Assembly: GCF_932276165.1 (NCBI RefSeq)
Contig: NC_063986.1
Coordinates: 7,700,501-7,764,500 of the forward strand
Reading direction: 5' to 3'
From: Plutella xylostella
Taxonomy: Eukaryota; Arthropoda; Insecta; Lepidoptera; Plutellidae
DNA: 64,000 nt
In this document: positions 18,901 through 31,100 of the stretch, piece by piece
How the letters are laid out: the number at the start of each line of letters is the position of its first letter
Numbering within the stretch: position 1 is the first letter of the stretch
Translations under genes and position numbers: made by a program
The notes under the pieces: model-generated
The model's database searches: none
The model's input: only the letters and a program-made list of their open reading frames with translations
Told to the model about the DNA's origin: nothing

Positions 18901-20579
18901 TGATGATTTCTATATAATCTGTTCATTGCGTGGCTGTTTGAACTTTAGAGGAGTTTAGAATCTAATACTAAACGCTCATTTGCCATGTAAGCCAACTCAG
19001 AGGTGCTTTTTTTAGTTTCAAAGATTAAGATTACCAGAATAGACGAAGTTGGTTCCATCGTACATCCTATTTGCGTAGGTTCAGGCGGTTTTCATGAGAA
19101 AACCCCTGTATCCTATATTTTTATAAGTAGAGTTCCATTAAATCTTATAATACATCTATTTAATATGCATGCTAAACGTGATAAACGAATAACTTCGAAC
19201 AAAGAAGTCAGAACTACCAAGGCAGCTAATATTACCTATGCAAATCCCACATTCAACATAATATCGACAGAACTAACTATCCTAACGTTCTCCAGGAAAC
19301 CGTCAACGTTTCGACTGTCTCGTCTGCTGCCTACCCTCATCTTTCGGCCGTACCCTGGAGCGCCCGCTCTATACATCAACTTGTACCAACATCACTGATG
19401 AGAAGATGATGACCGTAATTTGCGACGCTACAAGACGTCTATGTTTCGTGTTTTTTCACCAAGCTCAGGTATCACCCGCTCGTGAAATTACGAGTAATTT
19501 ATCCTGAATGTAGGTACCAGGATAACACGGGCTGTAGGTGGTGTGAATATTTTTTAAATGTCGCTGAGAGGTGTTGATCAATGGCGGTTATTGTTTGATG
19601 AGATGATGAGTTATTGTGTTGCAGCATTTTAAATTAGTACTTTAGAAAGAAAGAAATGCTCTGCATGTACCTATTGTGTAAGTACGTCTGAAAATTGGTT
19701 CAGATTAGGTAGACTTTTTTCATTATGTCCTTTCCGGTAAATGATACAAAGGTATCTACTGGCTTACTTCTCGTAAAACATAAATATGGTCGCTCAAGCT
19801 TGCGGCAAAGCTGACATTAAAATTCCATAGTAGTGGAGCCTTTTGCGGTCAGCGGTGCTTGATGTTTTTATAATGACTGCCTTATTTTATTTAAATCGTA
19901 CACCTCCTGTCCTGCGCGGTCCCACCGACTGTTTATTTTGCCTTTATTCTGATTCAGACACGCCGATTTCGTGGTTTTATACTATACTACATTTACCATA
20001 ATTACCCATGCGACGTAAAAATTATGTCCACTGAAATTCAACTCTACAGCAGAGTGTTGTGAGGTTGTTTTTGGTGTGAAACAAAATAATTAACGATATT
20101 TTAATTGAGTCGAACTGGACATAGAATAATGATTGGATGTTACGTCGATTTATTTTGAATTCTCGTTCCTGATTGGCGGTTGCGATAAGTTCGTATCTAT
20201 CAGTGATGTTGTAGCCGCCACAGGCACCGTGTATGTACGATCATTGCAACGATTATGTGAACGAGATTTCATCACTACCATAAAAAGCAAATATAATTAA
20301 TTATGCTTGTTTTTCGCACATTTATTAAGTTATCTGATATCTAAATTAGCATATTTCATACCTATATCAGTACTTCACAAACTTAGCAGTTATAATTAAT
20401 ACTTACCTAAGTATACCTACTGTAATTTTAGTGTATTAGCTAGCTAGACTACCTTTAGGTACTGTTGTAGGGTACAATATAGTTAATTATATTGGTTCAA
20501 GCATCAGGAACATTATGGTCTTATTGATTTGAGTTACCAATAATTCATTATCAAAAACTGTAATTTCAGATATTATACA
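15917..20579. other. Non-coding stretch, no gene identified
   Basis: This is AT-rich DNA with some unique GC-balanced pieces (about 16090-16260, 18330-18500, 19300-19400). At about 18377-18404 an imperfect hairpin forms from GTGACCATCAG and CTGATTGGTCAC. No reading frame here has recognisable content. Confidence 0.5.
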
Positions 20580-20753
20580 TATACAGGGTGTTGCAAAAAG
20601 GGTATACTAAGCCGAAACCTACATGTGCAGCATGTTATTTATATCTAAGCCCAAAACTGAAATCAGAATTTAAAAATTCGCGAAGGGCTTAGATATAACA
20701 TGCTGCACATGTAGGTTTCGGCTCAGTATACCAATTTTGCAACACCCTGTATA
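20580..20753. mobile_element. Foldback MITE, TIR TATACAGGGTGTTGCAAAA
   Basis: A near-perfect palindrome has ends TATACAGGGTGTTGC and GCAACACCCTGTATA. The arms continue inward through GGTATACTAAGCCGAAACC and CATGTGCAGCATGTTAT with their complements, leaving about 55 unpaired bases in the middle. TA at each edge would fit a TA target duplication (mariner/Tc1-type MITE). There is no coding capacity. A relative with the same inner TIR lies at about 39968. Confidence 0.85.
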
Positions 20754-22892
20754 AATAATATAAATTTTCTTTATACAGATATTAAACTATGTGTTCAGAA
20801 ATAACTTCAAAACAGGAAATATACTCTAATGATAGAATGAAAGATACCTACATTTTTAAATTAATGACTACCGATTCGGAACATGCTTCTTAAATTAATT
20901 TTAATGGCGTTTAATTTACATTAACCTGTAAATTGTAATTTCAGATTGAGTATAGATTTAGACGGATAGATTTTATCAACATTTTAACTTTTGGTCGAAC
21001 AACTTTTGCTTTAACTGGCATTCATAAGTCCTTAGCAAAAATACGTAGTTTTTTGGTACAAATTGTTAACACAGTAGCTTTCTATTTTAGTACACAAAAT
21101 AAATCCTTAAGTAAAGTTTCAAAATACGATCCTTATGTCACACACATACATAGGACACAGTATGTAAGAGTATACATATATACCAAATGCGCGAAATCTA
21201 AGATGGCTCGTCATCAGTTAACACGTTCGCTGCCGCGAAGTCTTAATTAAGAGATAGGATCTAGCATCCATCACGCCTGACGCGATAAGGTGCGAGGGGG
21301 ATGCCCGATGACAGCTCCACCAGATTACCTGGACGATCTTTCATAGAGCCATTTTGAAATACGAACGCATTTGAAATCAGCTAACGACTTTGTCGGGTTT
21401 CTTTTGTTTACTCACCTGCCAGTACGAAGAATGAGTTCGCACTTCGTCTAGGTGTTGCTAACTTATGATGCGCAACACTAATATTAACATATAGGTAATG
21501 AGTATTATGCAATTCAGTTTACAAAGGCCGAAGCACTAATAGCCATTCAACAAAATGTTAATGTTTTGTCTGCTCTACATTTTCTAGTCATAATCATCAG
21601 TCACTGCGTTTACTTCAATTCAGATCAGCTGACTATCTCATTCGCATTGCTATTAATTTTCTATTCAAGAATACTAAAAAATTATAAATTAAAAAACAAA
21701 ATCAACCCTCAAGCACATCGACAAAACTTCCATCACCACCCTAAAAAACTTAGCATATCTTTGACAAGTAAAAATCGGCGGCTCAAACTAGTGCTTCCTC
21801 TAGGGGTTTTGCTATAATTAAACATCAATAGCTGAACAAAAAGTAAATACACAGTACATAGGCGTGCGGGGGTAGGGCGCGGGGCGCGGGCGGGGCAGAG
21901 GTCTCGACTATGACAAATGGGCCACGATTCGTCAACGTCAAGCGGCGAGGGGCGCTCAGCGGCCGGAGTGCTTTGGATATCCTTTCGAAATAACATTTTC
22001 CCCATTCGGGAGTACAGGAGGTCGGTCGCTGATGCGTGGATAGGAATGTTTGGGTTCGTGTTTGTTTAGTGATCGGAAATATTGGCTGGCTGCTGTTGTT
22101 TTAACGCAGGCTCGGTTGATAGACTTGGGGTGCAGTTGAATGCTCGTAGATTCGTTTAGGGTCATGTTATTTTGAATCAAAAATAGCTAGGTACCTACAA
22201 GTACTTATTTAAAAAGTATTAACTATTCACTTCCCCATAACATGCTTACTTATGGAAACCAGTGGAATTTGGGTTTGTTCATTGTAAAATTATAATACAG
22301 TTAAGTAACAAACACATTTTCTAATTTAAAGAAAATAAAGGCATAGATTTGTATCAAACATAATCCTAATCACAAACAACTTGGTCGGGAGTTGTGACTA
22401 ATTTGACCTCTCTTTTTACAATGCAGACCCCATCCCATGAGGTTCAAAGTTGCGGGAGTAATTAGAAAAAATACTTCGTCATTGGGCCCCCAACGGAAGA
22501 AGGTGTGAAAATAATTAAAAACTAATTTGCTTTTTTTCTATTACAAAAATATTGGTTAATCTTTGTACAAATTTTATGTTCTAAGATATGGGTGTAGAGA
22601 ATAGGTAGGTAATTATTACGATAAAAAAAATCCCTGTTATGAAAAAGTAAGGCATACCTTAGTAGAAAGCGAATATTTTTTACGCAATTTTTCGCTGTTA
22701 TTTCAGCAAATTTATTTTACTCAGACAAATGGTCGGCAATCAATATAACATTTACGAATTTCGATTATTTTAAATAAAATACGTTCATTAATTTCAATGA
22801 GTAAATATTGTTTAACATTGTTGGCAATCGACACAGACATAAGTAACTATGGGTGCTGTAACAGTACTAGGTACAGGTAATGGTATACAATA
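20754..22892. other. Non-coding stretch with a G-rich island
   Basis: No gene was recognised. A unique GC-rich patch at 21850-22130 contains a run of G tracts (separate entry). The rest is AT-rich. Confidence 0.5.
21868..21895 (+). other. Potential G-quadruplex / GC-box cluster
   Basis: Five G tracts (GGGGG, GGG, GGGG, GGG, GGGG) are separated by loops of 1-3 bases (TA, CGC, CGC, C). The strand fits the standard G4 pattern and also contains GC-box-like GGGCGGGGC. It stands out against an AT-rich background. No neighbouring gene is visible to say which role, if any, it plays. Confidence 0.6.
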
Positions 22893-23027
22893 TAGGGTGG
22901 TAAATAGTGGACCAACAAAAAGGGGGTAACTCTTTCTTTTCGCAAATTTCAAAAGTCATAAAACAAAGTCAGTTAATATTGACCCCTTGAGTTAACCCCC
23001 TTTCCATCGATCCACTATTTACAACAC
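22893..23027. mobile_element. Small MITE-like inverted repeat
   Basis: GGGTGGTAAATAGTGGA near 22895 pairs with TCCACTATTTACAACAC ending about 23027. Inner arms AGGGGGTAACTC (22921-22932) and GAGTTAACCCCCT (22989-23001) also pair. The arms are imperfect, so the copy is probably older than the one at 20580. Confidence 0.65.
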
Positions 23028-26000
23028 ACACTGAATAAATTTTATGATAATAAAAACTAAGATTTGTTTAACGTGTATTTATGTATTACTTTTGAATACC
23101 TTTTATTTATTTTACTGTTCGATTATCAATGGTGATCTTTTTCAGTACCTACCTATGTGTTATCTGAACTACCGTCCTATAACTTTGTATCCAAGCAGAT
23201 ATAGTGCACTGAAATATGAAATGCCGACAATATGGATCGATGTAGTCAGTGATACCTGTTTGTAGGGGATTAGACGCCGACTAGCCGCTTCATCAACGTC
23301 CGTGTCCCATTCATTGAACTACACGCGAATTGAATAAACATGCACACAATGAGATGAAACAATTAATTTAATTAGATAAACCAAATACACTTTTAATACA
23401 GAACCAAAATCAGGGACAAATGAAAATGGACAAAGACACGTGCCTCGTAGGATTCATTTTTCATCAGACAAAAGTTTTTGGGAGCTCCTGAAATGAGATT
23501 TTAACTAGACAATCGCAAATAGACTCAACTGCTATGCCATAAAGATCAGTATTGTTTCATAGGTGTTTCAGGAAAGTTTTCAGAGTACCAGTGGGAAAGT
23601 TCAAGCTGCTTTTGACCTTATAGTGTTGGTGATAAGGTGGAAAGTGTTGGGTAAAGCTACAGGTTTCCCCCGCGCCCCTGTCCTCTCTCCCTGAGACAAA
23701 TGATACAACATTTGTCCAAATGATGGCGCGGGCGGCGGAGAGAATGAATTTAAATTATCATTCAGTGGTATCAACATATACAACAGTTATACCAGAAATC
23801 ATGACTGTGTGAGTGAATTTGAAAGTCCTGTTTATTAAACTAAAGTGTACGCTATTGTGGAAAGCTTTGCTTGGGGAGTTTTCTTTAAATAAAGTTTATC
23901 GAGCAGCCACTTTGGCCCAGCCCCCCTACTTGTTTTGACGATGATTTTTGGATTTCAAAAGTATTGAATATGAATTCGTTAATGTTACATCGTTTTGACT
24001 TCGAGATAACCCTACAGGGTCTCTATATTTGAGTGAATGTACCTACCTAATCATGAACTTAGTTAAGTCCTGCTCTATGAAAATTGCGGAAATCTCACCG
24101 TTGTCATAGTTGTAATACTAAACTTCTGTACTTGACGTCCTCAATAGTGAAACCCGTATTTTGTTGTGTATTTCTCATTAATTTACCACAACACATACCT
24201 AATTGTTCGACATAGGTGATAGCTACTTTTCACTATTTACGTATTACGTCTTAGATCACACATCAAAAGCACTACACTTTATTAATCATTTTTGCTCAAT
24301 GCCATATTTAAGAATTCTATTTGTTTAATTAATTACTGTCAATTACTTAAATTACATTAAAATGTCATTTGGTTAAAGAAAAATAAGATTTTTTTTAGTA
24401 GGTACTTACAAATTTAAAAAATACATAATTATATGTCAGGTTCCTGTAACCTGACATTTAATTAAGATTGAATTAGACAGACAATAATAAAAACGAATTA
24501 AAAATCTATAAGTAGGTACCTAAGTAGGTATTATATAGGTTTACTAGATATATTTTTTTGTTTCCTATTTCCGAAACGTGTCTGAATAGGTTCATTCTTT
24601 TCTTGGGCGCTCTTTTTAGGCGGGAAAAGGAAATTGAGTAATGGCGGCGTCACAGATGGCATCACGTGGATTGATAACGGGAATAAAAAGCGTGCCCGTT
24701 TATATTTCGGATGTTGTAAATACTTAGATGTAATTTAAAAACATACCATTTTATCTGGTTAAATTTAAATTAACTGGTCTACGACTCTATGGGCTAATGG
24801 CTGCATTGAAAAAAATAGACATCGTAAGAGGCAAAGGCTGCAATAATTTCAAGCCTATTAATTGTTCAACCTCAGAATAATAACGGCCTGCGCTTTGGTT
24901 CCAACGGCCGCTCTGTTACCTGCTAGAAATCGCTGACAGCCGTGTATCTATGTACGAGTTGTACGAGATGCACTTTCAATTGTTTTTTGTTCTAGCACGT
25001 AGGCGGATTAGATCGGAACCTGACAAATGAGTGGAGCGACAGAGGAACACGTTTCCCAACTCTGTCGGTGTGTAACACTCGCGTGAGGAACCTACGGAGA
25101 AAAAAAACAATAGCAGTCGTGATGAAGACGTAGCCATTGTGAGAGACGAGCGGGCCATATTTCACGGCTTTGTATGCCTTTAGAGCCCGATTAATTCTAG
25201 ATATCTCTATTCGCCTATAGGATATTGTGATGAAACGTTCCGATTCACAGAATAGGGTCGACAATGAGTGTGCATCGCGCGATCATCGGGTTGTATAACC
25301 TGACTTTTTAGTTTTTTAGGTACTTACTTAATTAATGAAATTAAAAAAAGATAACACCTAAAGCTTATCAACGGATAAGTAGAACATTATTTATTAATTA
25401 AGTTTAACTTAATCGCAAGAGACTTGAGTAAATTTACATTAAAAGAAATTTAGGTATTTTTCTTGTTGCTTAAAAAACAACATCTCAATAATCCTGACCC
25501 ATTTAAAACGATTTCCATACTCACCTACTTGAGGAAGCAAACGACATTATGCTAATACACTAAATTGAATTACGTGGGCTCTTCCCAACTTAACACAATA
25601 TCTTCATTTCGTGTCTGTATTTTACAGTTTCATCATTGATCCTGAAATACTTAAGTAGGCTACATAAGTATGGGCTATATAAGTAGATTTTTTTATTATG
25701 ATAAAATAAAAAATAATGTTTATTCGTTGCTACGCCACTTTCGTAGCAATGCATTGAAATTACTGTTCTGATTCGTAGCCCAGAGATAGCCAGAGAGAGA
25801 GGCTCTAAGTGTAATTGATTGAAGCCACTAAGTATTGAATTTTATTTAAAAAAATGTTATAATAATAGCCAGAGATTTTTTCATTATTCAATTATATTGA
25901 TAATGCTTATGTTTGATTCAAAAAAATCACATAAGCTCGCATGAAACTTACCATCCCAGTTCGGAACAATCCAATTACGCGAGTTAAATGTCGTATAAGA

Positions 26001-29000
26001 TAAAAACGACGGTGTCATCTACAAGCCAATGAGGATCTCTACATTAACATATTCAAACCCCTATTGAATATTTATATAGTGTGCGCCAGCCCTAACTCAC
26101 CCGTGTAATACTAATGTATGCCGCTATCTATTTATCTATCGCGCGGCTCTAAGTTAATCAATGAGATTGTGGCGTTCGAAATCGGATTCGTTTTTGTTTT
26201 TATGCTGCTTTGAATGTTTCGGATAGGTGTATAGTACAGTACAGATGGCGGTGTTTTCTATTTACAATTGAGGTAAACATACCTAATAAATAAGTTATGA
26301 AATGGTATCTTATGCAATGGAGAATATAATCGATGTCTTTTGGTAATCTTAAATAATTATAATAAATCCGAAATAAAGGCATACCTACTTAGATAAGTTG
26401 ATGACCATAAATGTGTAACTACGTATTATTCGCGCTCAAAATTACATAACCTTTTTCGTGCCACAAAAAATGGTATCAGAAAAGTCTTTAACCTCTTTCG
26501 TATTTAAAAAAAGGAACGTTTTAATTTCGCCAAGTTGGCCGGCCTGAGTTCCAGTTATTCCACGCAAAAGAACCTGTTCCACGGGCCTCGGGGCGGCAAT
26601 CACTGTTCTGTTTACTATAGCCGGCCGGCTTTTTGTGTTCCACCTATTTATAGTATATGTATTTATGGAGGAGAATTTCTTAATTTTAATTGCAGTTTAT
26701 AGGGTACGGTAACTGCTAGAATGGGCATATTTTTTTGATTCAGCTCATTAATGTTCCATTACGAAATGATATAGGAAACATTATAATGATTTCGTATTTA
26801 TATTAGGTAAGTATAACGTATAACACAGTACCTCAACAAATTAATCTAGATAGAAGACATACCTACAAGTCAATCAATCATATACTTACTCAAAGTCCAA
26901 CTTGCTTAGCAAATATATCAATTAAGAGACACAATTAGCTATTTAAATTAAATTAAAATAATGCAATTCCCTCGCCAGCAGCTCCCATATAGGCCGTCAG
27001 TGTTGCCATGAATAAATAATCAAGTAAATGAGCAAGTGTGTATGTAATCGCGGCTCGGATTAAAATTCAAATATTCCGACGACTCAATCAAGAGAGCGTC
27101 CCCCGAGCGCACCCCCGCGCGGACGTAGAGCCGGGTAGTATATGTGAGATGTGCAGATTATACTTATATCATAAACTACAAATAAAATAAACTTTGTTGG
27201 TATGGATATGAAAGGCTTTTGAAGGAATTCAGTATGGAGCTGATACTAGAATAACTTAGAGGCTACATGTTATGCCGGAATGCCGGACTACCCGCAAGAA
27301 AACTTTGTCAGAATGATTTCAGTTTTCACGGACAAAAAATGTTGTTAATGTATGTGTTGCTGATTATAAATGTGCCGGGGCGTTACGGTTGCTGGTAAGA
27401 CAGCTGGTTCCAAAACATGGTTCGTTCCGAACGATCTATCCAGCAAGCTGTAGGTATTAATTTAAAAAATAAGGCCAACTTTAAGCTGTAGGAGCTGACA
27501 AAGCAGAAACCTATCGCTCAAGAAACCCATAGAACAAAATGGAGCTAGGTGGCTGGGTCATGCTCTTACATCACCAAACTTACACACTCATTCAAAATAT
27601 ATCTTACCAAACCATATTTTTTTTTAACATAAAATTTAGGTATTATCTGTCATTTTTTGATATACTATGTGCACAAACATTAAGCCATTCAGTGCATTTG
27701 CATACGTTTCTGTTGAGCACTGCGATGGCGCTGGCTACTGCTGGATTAGAACCTGTAATCCACGACTTTAGAACACCTTGATAGATAACTTGATTTATTC
27801 CATTACAAACTTTTGTATTTTAGACATGATAGCATATTTTTTCGTTGAAGGTAGGTCTCTATTAACTTACATTGAATGAAAGCGATTTGAGGCATTAAAG
27901 ACTTAAAGGTAAAATAACATGCTCATATTATTAAAAGTTAAATTCAACATCTCAATTAAAATCTGCTAAAGTATAAAAGCGAAAAAAAACATCATAAATC
28001 ATCGTCAAAAAAAGTCAAGTAATTAAAAACTGACCGAAAGCTTTGCACTTTATTAAAGCAAAATTAAAACGTCAAACGATAAGAGACGCCATATTTGGTT
28101 CGCGGTCACGTCGTGGAATACGCACCGCTAACAGAAAATAAGGGACACACAGAAAGACAGGAAGGGCCCATGTGAAAGAGACGGCAACATAACAAAGGTA
28201 CGAAGGAAAAGGAAAGGGATACTGACGCGATGATTGAACGCGCCACAAGAAAAATGATCACCCGTCAAGCGGCGACTGAGAGAAACTACCCCTAGCGGGT
28301 GGGAAAAGAAAGGGGATAGGTTAAATCAGTGAGTCGGAGTAGGATAGAAGGCACCCAAATAGGGGTGACGTACAGTGATGGATTATGCTTTTCTCTCTAA
28401 AGAAGGGAGGGGCTCACAGGTCGTTATGGAAAAAGCTAAGGGTAGTAGGGAGCCGACATGTGCCGTAGACATGACGCGGTGCGTTCACACTCGCTGTGCG
28501 ACACTCTTAATTGATTTCTATGTTATGTTTAATTATTTGCAAGATAATTATCCAATAACGTATACAGGGTTCCAGAAACCTTCAGTAACTATTGGTTATT
28601 TCCCTAACCACTAAACTATTAGGTATATTCAAGCAATGTAACGGTTAGAAAATAGGTACTGTAGAGTCCAATACGCTCACAAAACATAATAGGAGCATTC
28701 TTTATGATGATAATTTTAGAAGCAACAATATTATTTATGTATGTAAGTAAGCTAATAGTGTCATGGACATTCTTAGCAATCAGCCATACATTCGCGACCC
28801 CACATCAACATTCTGCGGAACCCTCCAAACGCCACTCGCAGTCTCCGCATTGTCCACTTCGAAGGGCTTATTGTTTTCCGCCATTGTTGTATGAAAATTT
28901 AAATCCCTAATTATTCATATGATTGTTTCGCCGGAAAATATTTTCACAATAGGCACTGGAATCGCGGGGGAGGTAATCTGTTTGATTAATAAATTGTCAA

Positions 29001-30759
29001 GTTAGAATCCTGTGTTAGTATAAATTGTTACCGCAGATATTTCACGGTATTATTCTGGATCCCGGTTCATTGTTTCGCGAAATGTCATATCTTATGCTGT
29101 CACCCCGTTGTGTCGCCGGAGTTGGAGATACTCAGCGATGCCGTTATTAATTCTCGTGAAATTAATAATCATAATTGTTTATTTATAGAAACTATTATAA
29201 TCTGTAATTACCTATTTCGTTCAAACTTATATAGGTAAGCATACCTATGCTTATTATTTTTTACTTCAGGTACTTAGGAGAGTTTCTTATCAAAAATTTA
29301 AGTACCGACTTATTATGAAAATATGCAATGAAGATGCTACTTATACATAAAAAAAAACATTCAGCGAAGTCTATAACTACGTACTGTATTATATAAATAC
29401 TTTAAACGACCAACAAAATAAATGAAACCGAAAATCAGGCAATTCATAATAAAAACTGAATAACAATCAATTTTAAATTTTATAACTCATCATTCTGTTC
29501 GGCTACTGTTTTTAAGATAAATTAATTATAGCCTAGCAAGGAGGAAAATGTAAAAAGTTCTAAACAGCAATAACAGTTGATTGCCTGCCATTAGATTAAT
29601 TGTTGCCAAAATTAATTTTTCATTCGAACAAATCGTTGAGAGGTCAGTGCCGCGTTGTTCGATGGTAGGAGATGTTACAGAGCGGGGGAAATTATTTTAA
29701 ACCTAAATTAGGTACTTATAAGTTTTGGCAAAGTAACTAGTGTTACAGCAAGCTTTTTAGTATCAGCCAAACTTTAACAAAGGCATGGGCTGTGGAGCAT
29801 TAGGTATTTTATGAGGAACATTTCTATGGTTCCAAAAACACCATCACTTGAAGGGACGACTATACATAAGCCACAGGTTGTCAAAAGCTTAATTATTCCA
29901 AACATATTGTATAATTGATTCACTACGGCATTGTTTCAAGTGGCACTGCACAGGCAGACTCATTACCAATGCACGAGAGCAAATTGTGCTACCTAATTAA
30001 ACCTGAATGACCAAAGACAATACTGTATTTATGTTCAGCCATTTATCTCACAAAGACTCCGTGTTTCGGCCAACACAATAAGACGAACAGCCTTAAAATC
30101 GGGCTTAGAAAATCTATTAGCATCATTCATAGAGCTGACTTGAGATGCGCGACTGCGCCAGTGTGACAGCGCGACCACGCTTCTCACCTAACAAAAGCAG
30201 AAACATTTAAATACATAAAGAAACAATTGCCTTTTATGTGTGTGCTAATGATCTCATTTTTAAGCGCTACGCGTTAATATTCATGACAAATTTGATTGTT
30301 GCTTGTTTTTATTACTAGCTTCGACTTTTAATGGTAGTTTTAGTGTGGTGATTTGCAGTTGTAATCAGTTTCTGTTTGCGTCTACTTTTGGAATTGTAAA
30401 ATTTATTTATAAATATTTGATACAAGTATGAGTGAGTGGATGAGTAATGTCACATGACGCTGGCAGGGACGAGGGTGCGCGATCGATAGAGAGTCTCAGG
30501 GTGTTTGTTGACAGTCAGCCGACGTACATTATACAGAAGCATCGCAACATGTGATTCCTTGATGGATTCCCCGCGAGATGTGAATCATCGCCCCCTCAAA
30601 TCTCTAACCGAACAAAGGGAACACGTTAGGCTCCCTTCGCAGCCGAGGCTAATGCTCACCCCACATAGGAAGGAGATGTAGAGAAAAATGCGTATTTATA
30701 GCAAATACTCAAACAGACCTACATTGTGTACGAGTCAAATAAATGAGTCTCATTTATCG

Positions 30760-31100
30760 TCCTGTCAAAAAAATCTGAATGGAAAGAAAACGCGGCGGCG
30801 AAAAAACGGCAGGGTTTTTATTTCGTTTTTAATGTAATTCTAAGTTGGGATGTTTCAGATTAATTGCATTTTACCTGGCGGAGTGCGGGTCGGGTGTCGC
30901 CGTGAAAGAGTTCGCGACGCAGATCGATCGCCGACTCCGGATTGAAAGGAGCCCCGTGAATGGTAATTATTCATTTCACGACTAGAATAGAGAGCACTTT
31001 TGTACCTTTATCTCGACGGTTTTTTTCCTACTTTTGCACGAAATTTGCAAGTAAATGGGAAGAGTGACACGGTGATTTGTCTAGTTTGACGCAAGGTCGA
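30760..31100. promoter_or_regulatory. Candidate conserved non-coding block
   Basis: The block is unique-looking and GC-balanced, with repeated A/T-core sites (TTTTTATTTCG, TTTTTAATG, GATTAATTGC, GGTAATTATTC) embedded in CG-rich spacers such as CGGCGGCG and GATCGATCGCC. Composition suggests an enhancer-like element. No gene or promoter is visible nearby. Confidence 0.25.

Noticed and set aside
19003..19398. A 131-codon open stretch
   Set aside because: It does not begin with ATG, its composition is like the surrounding AT-rich DNA, and no motif is visible.
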